7,307 nt of DNA from CAYUNT01 sp964446285 (lineage in GTDB: Bacteria; Sumerlaeota; Sumerlaeia; SLMS01; CAYUNT01): contig CAYUNT010000214.1 in assembly GCA_964446285.1 (NCBI GenBank), forward strand, positions 1-7,307, in the 5' to 3' direction. Within the stretch, counting starts at the first letter, position 1, and the number at the start of each line of letters is the position of its first letter. Shown one piece after another: positions 1 through 6,416 of the stretch. The notes beneath the pieces are model-generated. The model had not been told where the DNA came from. It ran no database searches and saw only the letters and a list, made by a program, of their open reading frames with translations. A program made the position numbers and the translations under genes.

Positions 1-26
1 GCCTTGTGCACAGGCTCACGAGTTGC

Positions 27-37
27 TGAACTGCAAA
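27..37 (+). repeat. 11-base motif TGAACTGCAAA, extra copy outside the hairpin
   Basis: TGAACTGCAAA at 27-37 recurs exactly at 188-198 in the right arm of the inverted repeat. It recurs inverted with one change at 124-134 in the left arm. Three copies within 175 bases of non-coding DNA suggest a protein binding site or remnants of a dispersed repeat. The function is unknown. Confidence 0.5.
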
Positions 38-121
38 GCCCTATGCATCCCCTTATAAACCCGTGAGAAACATTTACGGAATTGTCCTGCGTTGAGACCA
101 GGGACTCCTGAAAGCCGCAAA

Positions 122-200
122 AGTTCGCAGTTCAATCTTTAGATTGCTCTTGGGACGATTCCGAACCACGAAGAGCATACTAAAGAATGAACTGCAAACT
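122..200. repeat. Long imperfect inverted repeat (30-base arms, 19-base loop)
   Basis: The left arm (122-151) and right arm (171-200) pair at 26 of 30 positions. The mismatches are 126/196, 135/187, 143/179 and 144/178. The loop is 152-170. None of the mismatches is a G-U pair and no T-run follows either arm, so this does not look like a normal terminator. It could be a small non-autonomous mobile element, a cruciform, a large operator or a structured RNA leader. The sequence does not decide among these. Confidence 0.75.
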
Positions 201-532
201 GGGAAGCGCACCCCGCTTGTTCAGCACTTCGTGCAAGAGGCCTGATTCTTCAAAGACTGCCATTGCGCCAAAGGCAAACCACGATTCTAATTGTTTTCGG
301 GCCGCCGGACGCGCCTGAAGGGTCTATGACAAGGCGCTTGGGCAAAAGTTCGGCGAAATCACACGAAAAATAATGGAAAATTGCGCGCCGCGTGCCGAGG
401 CCAAACAAGAATTCGGTTGACAGATAAGGACAGTTGACGCGACTCAAAGGCGTTGGACAGGAGATGAATACGCAGAGGATTCATTTTGCGTTTTTGCCCC
501 CGCTTTCAGCTCTGAGACTACCAACCGATTGC

Positions 533-538
533 AGGAGG
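533..538 (+). promoter_or_regulatory. Shine-Dalgarno AGGAGG deciding the protease start
   Basis: AGGAGG at 533-538 lies six bases before the ATG at 545. The in-frame ATG at 539 touches the motif directly and is too close. An in-frame ATG at 464 is preceded with no gap by AGGAG, also too close. The 545 start places a typical signal peptide at the N-terminus, which supports it. Confidence 0.75.
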
Positions 539-544
539 ATGGCA

Positions 545-3500
545 ATGAACCCGCTCGGTGGCGTTTCTCGCTTTGGAGAGGCTCAAAAAGGCAAGTTTGT
601 CTCTCTAATTCTTATCACGATACTGTGCCTGTGCTCCACGGCTCAGGCATTGGATGGACCCGCGTGGGAGGGCTTGTCCGCCGAGGCGGGCGATCCCCAG
701 CAGGCCACGCTGTCCATCGTGGAAGGGGGCCGGACGCTTCATCTTGCGTTGATGCCGGACCTTGCCCTGATCCGCGCCTCAGGCGCCTCTTCCGCACAGT
801 CGCCGGCTTCGGCGGAACCGCTGGCCCGTTTCAAGGCGCTTGTGGACCAAGGCGGTCTCGAATCGCTTGGCGCCAATCCTGGAACAGGATTGGGCATGGT
901 GCGTGTGCAGACCGGATCACTCCGCGCAGCGCAGGCAGCCACACAGGCGCAGGGCCTTAGCGCCAGCCTGATTGCCAGCGGCGAAGCCGAGTTCGCCGGA
1001 CCCGTGTTCCGCTTGGGCGACCGCCTTGTGGGCGCGGGAGACACGCTGGTGGTTAAATTCGCCGCCGCGGCAACCGCCGAACAGCAAACGGCCCTTCTCG
1101 ATGCCTACGGCCTGGACAAAGTAAAGGACGTCGAGGGAGTTGCCGGGCTGATGCTTGCGCGCATCCGAACCGCAAGCGGCTTCGACACAGTCGCCGCCGC
1201 GCAGGGGCTTTCGGGCGAATCACTTGTCGAGTATGCCGGCGTGGACTGGTCGTCGCTGTATCGCAAGGACGAAGTCTCTACTCCGCCCAACGGCTATACT
1301 TATGGCTTTGGCGGCACGTCCTCGGCTTGCCCGGCCGTGTCGGGGGTCGCCGCCCTTGTCATGTCGGTGAACCCCAACCTTACATACAAGCAGGTAATCT
1401 GCGTCTTGCAGGAGTCTGCGGACCAGATTGGCGCGGTCGATGGCGCATACAATGCGGCGCACCACTCCGCCGTATTTGGATACGGACGCGTGAACGCCCT
1501 TAAAGCGGTCCAGCGCGCCATCGAACTGGCCACGGGAACAATCCCGGTTCCCGCTGCGTTGAAAACGGTCAATGATCCCCTCTTCCCATACCAGTGGCAT
1601 CTTTCTTCGACAAACAGCAAACTGGGCCAGGAAATGGGCGCAACCATTAGCAGCGATGCGGACATGGAAGTGCCCTGGGCCTGGGGACTCACCATGGGAG
1701 ACCCCAATAAGGTCAAAATCGGAATCATCGACGACGGCGTGGACCCCCGGCACCCGGATTTGAACGTGGTGGCGGGCTATGACGCTCTGACGGGCAACGC
1801 AACTTCGATGCCTTCGGCGATGGAATCGCATGGAACGTCGGTGGCCGGAGTAATCGCGGCCCGAGCCAACAACGGAATCGGCGGAGCGGGCGTCGCGCCT
1901 GGATTGCCCATTATCGGCGTCCGGCTTGTCAGTTCGAACCCCGGCTCTTCTCTGTTTTCCGATTATCAAATCTACAATGCCTTCAAGTTCTGCACGGACA
2001 AAGGGGCATCGCTCATCAACAACTCGTGGGGTCCTGTTTACGACTTCGATTTCTGCAATGATGACGATGATAGTGTCAAAATCCCCGAGACGCTGATGAT
2101 TACGGAAGGCATCAATTATGCCCTTACGCAGGGGCGCGGCGGCAAGGGCTGCGTGGTCTTGTTCTCTGCGGGAAATGCCCGCGCCACGGTGGCCAAAATC
2201 GAGCCGAACGGCAATCGCAACGTCTGCACTGTGGCGGCATCAAACAATGTGGCCAGGCGCTCTGCCTATTCGAATTACGGCATGTCGGATGCCGCCTCGC
2301 CTTCGGACCCTGCCTCGCTCATCTCAGGCGTCATCAACGTGGCCGGCCCCAGCGATGACGTGGATCGCTATCTGAGCTGCGGCGTATATACCACGACCAA
2401 GGGGTGCGTGGATTACATTCGATGTTTCAACGACATCTGGACGGGTGGAAGCCTGGGCATAGTCACCTCCGCGTATTATAAAGGCTCTTTCGGCAGCGCG
2501 GATAAATTGATTTACACGCCGGGCCTCGAAGGACCATTCGGGTTTGGGCCTTCGCTCACCGAAATTAGCGGCGAAAGCGTCGTGGCTGGAGTAAGCCAGC
2601 CGGGTCTGGTTGGCGCGCTCAGGGACGGAACCCTTTATTCGCTCGAACCCAATGTCATCAATGTGGACCTCAAGGGTCTGATCACGGGCAGCATGAAGTT
2701 GGAGAAAAAAACTGGCGCGGGTTCCACATCGAACATCATCGACGTCAAGGGGCGCATACGCCACACCGTGCGCGGCACCGACGGACGCCTGATGAAAAAA
2801 GTCACCTATATGACCCTCCAGGGGAAAGGCACCTTCGAGGGCGCGCCCGCCGCGTTCACAATCAAGGCATTCCGCAAAAGCGAAACCCAGTTTGACTGGA
2901 CCGACATCGTCAAGCCTTTCAGCGCGAAGGTTAGCATCCGCGTGAAGGGCAAGGCGTCTGTTGCATTCCCCGCCACCATCGAGGGGATTTCCCCGACGAT
3001 CGGCTCGTTCGAGCCGGAGATGTATCCGACCAACAACCGGCGCACTTACTGGACCGGCAAAGCACCGCTCTTTTCGGAATTCGGCATCGTTCCGAATGGA
3101 GTCAGCTATATGAACGTAAAATACGCCAAGCGCCAGGCGGAACTAAATGGCCAGATCAAGGTGCGCGTCGCCAACGATGCGGGCAATACGCGGGTCTTCA
3201 TGTATATTCATGGATTCCATTCGCTGACCCTGCTGCCTGACAACCCCGACATCAATGATTTGTCCAAGGATTTCATCCAATACATCACGAAAATCCGAAC
3301 CCCATGCAATAGTTACTCGATCAAGTCGTTTGACCGGGCGGAGGGCTTCATGCCCACCCCCGTGGCCAGCCCCACGCCTGAGTTCACGCCATTCCCCGAG
3401 CCATCGCCCTCCATCAGCCCGTCGCCTTCGCCTTCGCCGACGGAAGCGGAATCGCCCACTCCGTCGCCTTCGCCCACGCCCGATTACTCGCCCTCCGCGC

Positions 3501-4675
3501 CAACCGGCTTGCGCGCCGTGGCGGGCGATGGCGTTGTGCAACTCACCTGGAACGCGAACAGCGAAAATGACGTGATCGGATATGATGTTTTGCGTTCTAC
3601 GACCATCGGCGGCCCCTACGCGCGCATCAACGACGTCCGCACCACGGAAACTCGCCTCACCGATCTCGATGTGGCGAATTTCACAACCTACTATTACGTG
3701 GTCCGGGCTGTGGACCTCGCGGGACAATTGGGCGCCAACAGCGCGGAAGTCAGCGCGCGGCCCGAAGATAAAACCGCGCCGGCGGCTCCAACCGGACTGC
3801 AAGTGGCGGCATCCGGAAGCGGATTTGTCCGGATTGAGTGGAACGCCAATACGGAATCCGATCTCGGCGGATACATTGTTTATCGTTCCACGTCGAGCGG
3901 CGGTCCGTATGCGCGCCTGACGCAAGGCCTGCTGTTGAGGACCATTTACGAGGACACGGAAATAACGGATTGGACGACATACTATTACGTCGTCCGAGCG
4001 GTGGATAATACGCCGAATGCGAACCTTTCCGCGCCAAGCAATGAAGTGAGCGCGCAGCCGCGTCCGACACCTACCCCGTCGCTGACGCCGTCGCTCACTC
4101 CGTCGCCCTCGCCAAGTGAATCCCCCAGCCCAACGCCATCGTTGACAGAATCTCCTACGCCGACACCCTCCCTGACGGAATCACCCACTCCGACACCGAG
4201 TGTGACCCCCTCGCTTACGGCATCTCCCACGCCGTCGCTCACTCCCGCGCCGACGCCAAGCCCATCGCCCTCCCTAAGCCCATCTCCCACGCCGACGCCG
4301 CTGGTGGTTGTTGAAATCTCCCCGACCTCGATCACAATTCAAAAGGGGCAATCCACCGGGCCAATTGATGGAACGATCACAATCACCCAGAATGGAACAC
4401 CGTTGACAGGCCAGGGATCGGCCCTGCCCGGCTTGGTGGTCGAATTGGTAGTGGGCGGCTATACCTCGCCCGTTGAGAACTATACGAAGGTGGCCAATGG
4501 GACATTTGTGGAGAGCAAAGGCGGCACCGATGATGTCTATACAGCCTCCTTCGTGAGAAATATCGTTGGGGACCTTGGATACGCCTATCGCGCCACGTAT
4601 CAGGGACAAATTGTCCACAGCGCCAAAGGCAAACTCACCGTGGAACCAACTCCGGCTCCAGCGCCTGCTCCATAA
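545..4675 (+). CDS. Secreted subtilisin-like serine protease (S8) with permuted catalytic order, FnIII domains and Pro/Thr/Ser linkers
   Basis: The product is a 1376-residue exported endopeptidase. Residues 1-35 form a Sec signal peptide with a likely signal peptidase I cut after AQA (35/36), and I see no lipobox. Residues 36-160 are an Ala-rich region, and about 165-235 a subtilase propeptide ending LVEYAGVDW. Next comes the serine block (about 245-328) with GGTSSACPAVSG, nucleophile S259 and the GYGRVNALKAV end helix. Only then comes the usual start of the catalytic domain (NDPLFPYQWHL, 343-353), with D396 (IIDDGVD), H429 (SHGTSVAG) and oxyanion N544 (FSAGN). The normal order is D-H-N-S, and no second GTS motif follows. 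Residues about 590-960 are beta-rich and unrecognised. Two FnIII domains (about 985-1073 and 1077-1171) lie between Pro/Thr/Ser linkers, followed by a C-terminal beta domain (about 1254-1370). I see no sortase or PEP-CTERM anchor, so release from the cell is likely. The family call is firm; activity in this permuted form is not shown. Confidence 0.92.
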   Translation: MNPLGGVSRFGEAQKGKFVSLILITILCLCSTAQALDGPAWEGLSAEAGDPQQATLSIVEGGRTLHLALMPDLALIRASGASSAQSPASAEPLARFKALVDQGGLESLGANPGTGLGMVRVQTGSLRAAQAATQAQGLSASLIASGEAEFAGPVFRLGDRLVGAGDTLVVKFAAAATAEQQTALLDAYGLDKVKDVEGVAGLMLARIRTASGFDTVAAAQGLSGESLVEYAGVDWSSLYRKDEVSTPPNGYTYGFGGTSSACPAVSGVAALVMSVNPNLTYKQVICVLQESADQIGAVDGAYNAAHHSAVFGYGRVNALKAVQRAIELATGTIPVPAALKTVNDPLFPYQWHLSSTNSKLGQEMGATISSDADMEVPWAWGLTMGDPNKVKIGIIDDGVDPRHPDLNVVAGYDALTGNATSMPSAMESHGTSVAGVIAARANNGIGGAGVAPGLPIIGVRLVSSNPGSSLFSDYQIYNAFKFCTDKGASLINNSWGPVYDFDFCNDDDDSVKIPETLMITEGINYALTQGRGGKGCVVLFSAGNARATVAKIEPNGNRNVCTVAASNNVARRSAYSNYGMSDAASPSDPASLISGVINVAGPSDDVDRYLSCGVYTTTKGCVDYIRCFNDIWTGGSLGIVTSAYYKGSFGSADKLIYTPGLEGPFGFGPSLTEISGESVVAGVSQPGLVGALRDGTLYSLEPNVINVDLKGLITGSMKLEKKTGAGSTSNIIDVKGRIRHTVRGTDGRLMKKVTYMTLQGKGTFEGAPAAFTIKAFRKSETQFDWTDIVKPFSAKVSIRVKGKASVAFPATIEGISPTIGSFEPEMYPTNNRRTYWTGKAPLFSEFGIVPNGVSYMNVKYAKRQAELNGQIKVRVANDAGNTRVFMYIHGFHSLTLLPDNPDINDLSKDFIQYITKIRTPCNSYSIKSFDRAEGFMPTPVASPTPEFTPFPEPSPSISPSPSPSPTEAESPTPSPSPTPDYSPSAPTGLRAVAGDGVVQLTWNANSENDVIGYDVLRSTTIGGPYARINDVRTTETRLTDLDVANFTTYYYVVRAVDLAGQLGANSAEVSARPEDKTAPAAPTGLQVAASGSGFVRIEWNANTESDLGGYIVYRSTSSGGPYARLTQGLLLRTIYEDTEITDWTTYYYVVRAVDNTPNANLSAPSNEVSAQPRPTPTPSLTPSLTPSPSPSESPSPTPSLTESPTPTPSLTESPTPTPSVTPSLTASPTPSLTPAPTPSPSPSLSPSPTPTPLVVVEISPTSITIQKGQSTGPIDGTITITQNGTPLTGQGSALPGLVVELVVGGYTSPVENYTKVANGTFVESKGGTDDVYTASFVRNIVGDLGYAYRATYQGQIVHSAKGKLTVEPTPAPAPAP
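3350..3490 (+). repeat. Pro/Ser/Thr-rich linker 1 (coding low complexity)
   Basis: This segment encodes about 47 residues dominated by Pro, Ser and Thr (PSPSPSPTEAESPTPSPS type) between the beta-rich region and the first FnIII domain of the protease. Such linkers are extended spacers in secreted multidomain enzymes and often carry O-linked sugars. At DNA level it is a degenerate repeat of CCG/TCG/ACG-type codons and may be unstable in length. Confidence 0.8.
4060..4302 (+). repeat. Pro/Ser/Thr-rich linker 2 with short amino-acid repeats
   Basis: This encodes about 80 residues after the second FnIII domain. The unit PTPSLTES occurs in near-identical consecutive copies (about 4126-4185), followed by looser SLTPSPTP-type repeats. 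It joins the FnIII pair to the C-terminal beta domain. Antisense translation of this stretch gives a Gly/Val/Asp repeat frame that is only a shadow. Confidence 0.8.
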
Positions 4676-4711
4676 ACCGCAAGCCGGTTCTTGATTCTCG
4701 CTCAAAAGAAG

Positions 4712-4739
4712 AACCCCCGGAGCCATCGCTTCGGGGGTT
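4712..4739. terminator. Bidirectional rho-independent terminator
   Basis: A 12-base-pair stem (4712-4723 with 4728-4739, one G-T pair) closes a CATC loop. The stem is AACCCCCGGAGC with its complement. On the plus strand it is followed by TTTCTT and lies 37 bases after the protease stop. On the minus strand it is followed by TTCTTCTTTT and lies just downstream of the CCA end of the tRNA-Gly fragment. It can therefore end the protease transcript, and it probably was the terminator of the original minus-strand tRNA gene. Confidence 0.85.
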
Positions 4740-4767
4740 TCTTCATGGGCAGCCTTTTTGTATTTCC

Positions 4768-4812
4768 TGGAGCGGGAAACGGGGTTCGAACCCGCGACCC
4801 TCAGCTTGGGAA
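4768..4812 (-). pseudogene. 3' fragment of tRNA-Gly(CCC), probable integration attachment site
   Basis: Read on the minus strand, this is the 3' part of a tRNA. It has anticodon loop TTCCCAA (4812-4806, anticodon CCC), 3' anticodon stem GCTGA, variable loop GGGTC, T arm GCGGG-TTCGAAC-CCCGT, acceptor strand TTCCCGC, discriminator T, and an encoded CCA (4770-4768). The acceptor strand and T arm match bacterial tRNA-Gly. The 5' half is absent: beyond the loop the matching anticodon strand should read TCAGC but reads TCAAA, and no D arm follows. A 3' tRNA fragment beside an integrase gene is the classic footprint of tRNA-targeted integration. The crossover core should lie within this stretch. Confidence 0.85.
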
Positions 4813-4920
4813 TTTGATTCCGCCGCTTTGCGCGTGTTTGCGTCTTTTTGAATACACAAGCAATTATCTATGTTTTCACGGGATGGAGTTTGCGCGAATA
4901 AGCCTTGCTTTGCTCTGGCG

Positions 4921-4940
4921 TAGTTACGCTATAGTTACGC
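4921..4940 (+). promoter_or_regulatory. Tandem 9-base repeats and possible integrase promoter
   Basis: TAGTTACGC occurs at 4921-4929 and again at 4932-4940, an 11-base period that puts both copies on one face of the helix. The sequence TATAGT (4930-4935), a one-mismatch -10 box, spans the junction. A weak -35 candidate TTGCTT lies at 4905-4910 with a long 19-base spacer. Tandem short repeats between an attachment site and its integrase are where arm-type integrase or excisionase sites usually sit. Overlap with the promoter would allow self-repression. The repeat is seen; its role is inferred. Confidence 0.4.
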
Positions 4941-4950
4941 GAGACGAACG

Positions 4951-4957
4951 AAGGAGG
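4951..4957 (+). promoter_or_regulatory. Shine-Dalgarno AAGGAGG of the integrase gene
   Basis: AAGGAGG ends nine bases before the ATG at 4967. This strong site fixes the integrase start. The reading frame stays open upstream to about 4691, but that extension crosses the terminator and the antisense of the tRNA fragment and is not coding. Confidence 0.85.
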
Positions 4958-4966
4958 CTGCCGCCC

Positions 4967-6259
4967 ATGCCAAGATGCACCCGAATCAAACTGAACAAGG
5001 GGATTGTGGAGAGCCTTGAAGCCGATGGACAAGACCGCCTTTATTGGGACAGCGAACTTCCCGCCTTCGGCCTGCGGGTCCACCCATCCGGCTCGAAGTC
5101 CTATTTCGTGGACTATTACAGCGACGGCAAGCGGGGCCGGATGTCCTTGGGCGCGCATGGCGTCTTGACCTGCGATGAAGCGCGCCGCCGCGCCCGCGAA
5201 ATTCTCGTGGGAGCGGAGAAGGGGCAGAATCCGCTTGAAGAAAAGCGCGCCGCCCGCAGGACCATGACCCTCGCGGAGTTTTGGCCGCTATACATGGAAT
5301 CCGCTTCTGCCCGCTGGAAGCCTTCGAGCGCCAAACTCTTCGAGTATGTATGGGGCCACTGCATAGAGCCTCACCTCGGGGGCGCGCGCCTTGATTCCAT
5401 CCGCCCTGGCCACTTGACAAAATGGCAAGGGACGCAAAAGGCCGCGCCGGGGCAAGGCAACTGCGCTTTCCGCCTTCTCAAGTCCATTCTGAATTATGCC
5501 GTCCGCCTGGAACTGATCGGGAAGAATCCCGCCGCCGCCGTGAAAGCGTTCAAGGAGCGCAAGCGCGAGCGGTTCTTGAGCGATGAAGAAACCAAGCGCC
5601 TTTTCGACGCGATTGCCGCCGAAGAGGCCGCCGGGGGCAAGAAGGCCGTGGCGCGCGAAGGAAAGAGCGCCGGGCGTGGCGGGAAGGGCATGGCCGAAGT
5701 CGAATCAAGGGGAATCACGCCCTTCCAAGCCGGGCTGTTTCGCCTCTTGGCGCTTACGGGCGCGCGCCTGAATGAAATCGCCGCCTGCGAATGGGATTGG
5801 ATTGACCGCGAGCGGCGCGTGATTCGGCTTCCCGATTCAAAGACCGGGCAAAAGACGGTTTGGCTTTCGAGCGCCGCGCTGGCGGAAATCGAGCGGCTGT
5901 GGAGTCTGCGGACGCAAGGCCGCTTCCTGATCGAGGGAGACAAGCCGGGCGCGCGCCTTGTGAATGCGCACAAGGCTTGGGATCGGGTCCGCCGCCGGGC
6001 CGGATTGCAGGACGTGAAAATTCACACCCTGCGGCACAATTTCGCATCCGCCGGAGTCATGGGTTCAATCGGCTTGCCGCTCGTTGGCGCGGCGCTTGGG
6101 CATCGGGACTCCCGCACAACGAGCCGCTACAGTCACCTTGCGGATTCGCCCGTTGCCGAAGCCGTGGAACTCATTTCCGGGAAGATTGTGGAGGCCGCCC
6201 GCAACGGGGGCGCGAAGATTCTGCCAATCGAAAAGAAAGCCGAAGGCGCGGGCCAATAG
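4967..6259 (+). CDS. Tyrosine recombinase / integrase (DUF4102-type arm domain)
   Basis: The product is a 430-residue site-specific recombinase that would integrate and excise the element at tRNA-Gly through a covalent tyrosine-DNA intermediate. Residues about 5-93 resemble the DUF4102 arm-binding domain of P4-like integrases (LPAFGLRVHPSGSKSYFVDY, then a basic helix). Residues about 100-195 form the core-binding domain. The catalytic domain runs from about 203. The catalytic set is complete: R267 (TGARLNE), K292 (SKTGQ), H353 and R356 (HTLRH), H379 (GHRD) and nucleophile Y388 (SRYSHL). The length is normal for the class. A Lys/Gly/Ala-rich insert (about 221-247) precedes the first catalytic Arg and is longer than I would expect. 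Position beside the tRNA fragment, reading away from it, fits an active or recently active integrase. The identification is firm; the tRNA target is inferred from context. Confidence 0.95.
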   Translation: MPRCTRIKLNKGIVESLEADGQDRLYWDSELPAFGLRVHPSGSKSYFVDYYSDGKRGRMSLGAHGVLTCDEARRRAREILVGAEKGQNPLEEKRAARRTMTLAEFWPLYMESASARWKPSSAKLFEYVWGHCIEPHLGGARLDSIRPGHLTKWQGTQKAAPGQGNCAFRLLKSILNYAVRLELIGKNPAAAVKAFKERKRERFLSDEETKRLFDAIAAEEAAGGKKAVAREGKSAGRGGKGMAEVESRGITPFQAGLFRLLALTGARLNEIAACEWDWIDRERRVIRLPDSKTGQKTVWLSSAALAEIERLWSLRTQGRFLIEGDKPGARLVNAHKAWDRVRRRAGLQDVKIHTLRHNFASAGVMGSIGLPLVGAALGHRDSRTTSRYSHLADSPVAEAVELISGKIVEAARNGGAKILPIEKKAEGAGQ

Positions 6260-6402
6260 CGCCGGGAAATCTTGCGCCGCTTGAGCGTGGCAGGCTTTTC
6301 GAGGCGCTCCGAGGGCAAAGACCCGCGCCGGGGCTGAAACCCCGCCAGCATCGAAGGAAACGGCCTTGCTGGGGAAATCGCCAGTTTCGAGCGTGATTCG
6401 GG

Positions 6403-6407
6403 AAGGA
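6403..6407 (+). promoter_or_regulatory. Candidate Shine-Dalgarno AAGGA for the gene at 6417
   Basis: AAGGA lies nine bases before the ATG at 6417, a normal spacing. The 157-base gap after the integrase stop shows only a weak 5-base-pair hairpin (6329-6344) with no T-run. No strong terminator separates the two genes, so co-transcription with the integrase is possible. Confidence 0.5.
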
Positions 6408-6416
6408 ATTCGAGGC

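Larger units (their letters stand above)
1..544. other. Non-coding upstream region of the protease gene
   Basis: I see no convincing gene here. The only open frame of note (complement of 250-447, 65 codons) has no clear ribosome binding site and no recognisable protein features. The stretch is visibly richer in A and T than the genes that follow. It holds an imperfect inverted repeat (122-200), scattered copies of an 11-base motif, and a perfect -35-like TTGACA at 417-422 that lacks a good -10 box at 16-19 bases. The protease promoter probably lies in this region, but I cannot place it with confidence. Confidence 0.6.

Noticed and set aside
417..422. Perfect -35 hexamer TTGACA before the protease gene
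   Set aside because: No acceptable -10 hexamer lies 16-19 bases downstream, so I do not call a promoter.
250..447. 65-codon minus-strand frame upstream of the protease
   Set aside because: No ribosome binding site, no recognisable features, and it lies in a region that looks non-coding.
434..544. N-terminal extension of the protease from start codons upstream of 545
   Set aside because: The AGGAGG at 533-538 is correctly spaced only for the ATG at 545. The 545 start gives a clean signal peptide, while the extension would bury it inside the protein.
1220..1969. 249-codon minus-strand frame opposite the protease
   Set aside because: It is an Arg/His-rich antisense shadow of a clearly conserved catalytic region and has no family features.
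3143..3925. 260-codon minus-strand frame opposite the FnIII region
   Set aside because: It has arginine runs opposite the Pro/Ser linker codons. It is a composition shadow.
4060..4302. Possible CRISPR-like or tandem-repeat array
   Set aside because: The repeats are short, degenerate and in frame with the protease. They have no spacer structure and are a coding linker.
3985..4335. Gly/Val/Asp repeat protein on the minus strand, superficially like calcium-binding repeats
   Set aside because: It is the reverse complement of the Pro/Thr/Ser linker. The spacing does not match the RTX nonapeptide and the sense strand explains it.
4691..4966. N-terminal extension of the integrase frame
   Set aside because: It translates the terminator and the antisense of the tRNA fragment (GNGVRTRDPQ type, a familiar tRNA-antisense artefact). 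The strong Shine-Dalgarno site and family homology begin at 4967.
6329..6344. Hairpin CGGGG-CTGAAA-CCCCG between integrase and next gene
   Set aside because: Only five base pairs and no T-run. Too weak to call a terminator.
5860..6396. 178-codon plus-strand frame overlapping the integrase end
   Set aside because: It overlaps the integrase catalytic region in another frame and shows Arg/Gly-rich shadow composition with no start signal.
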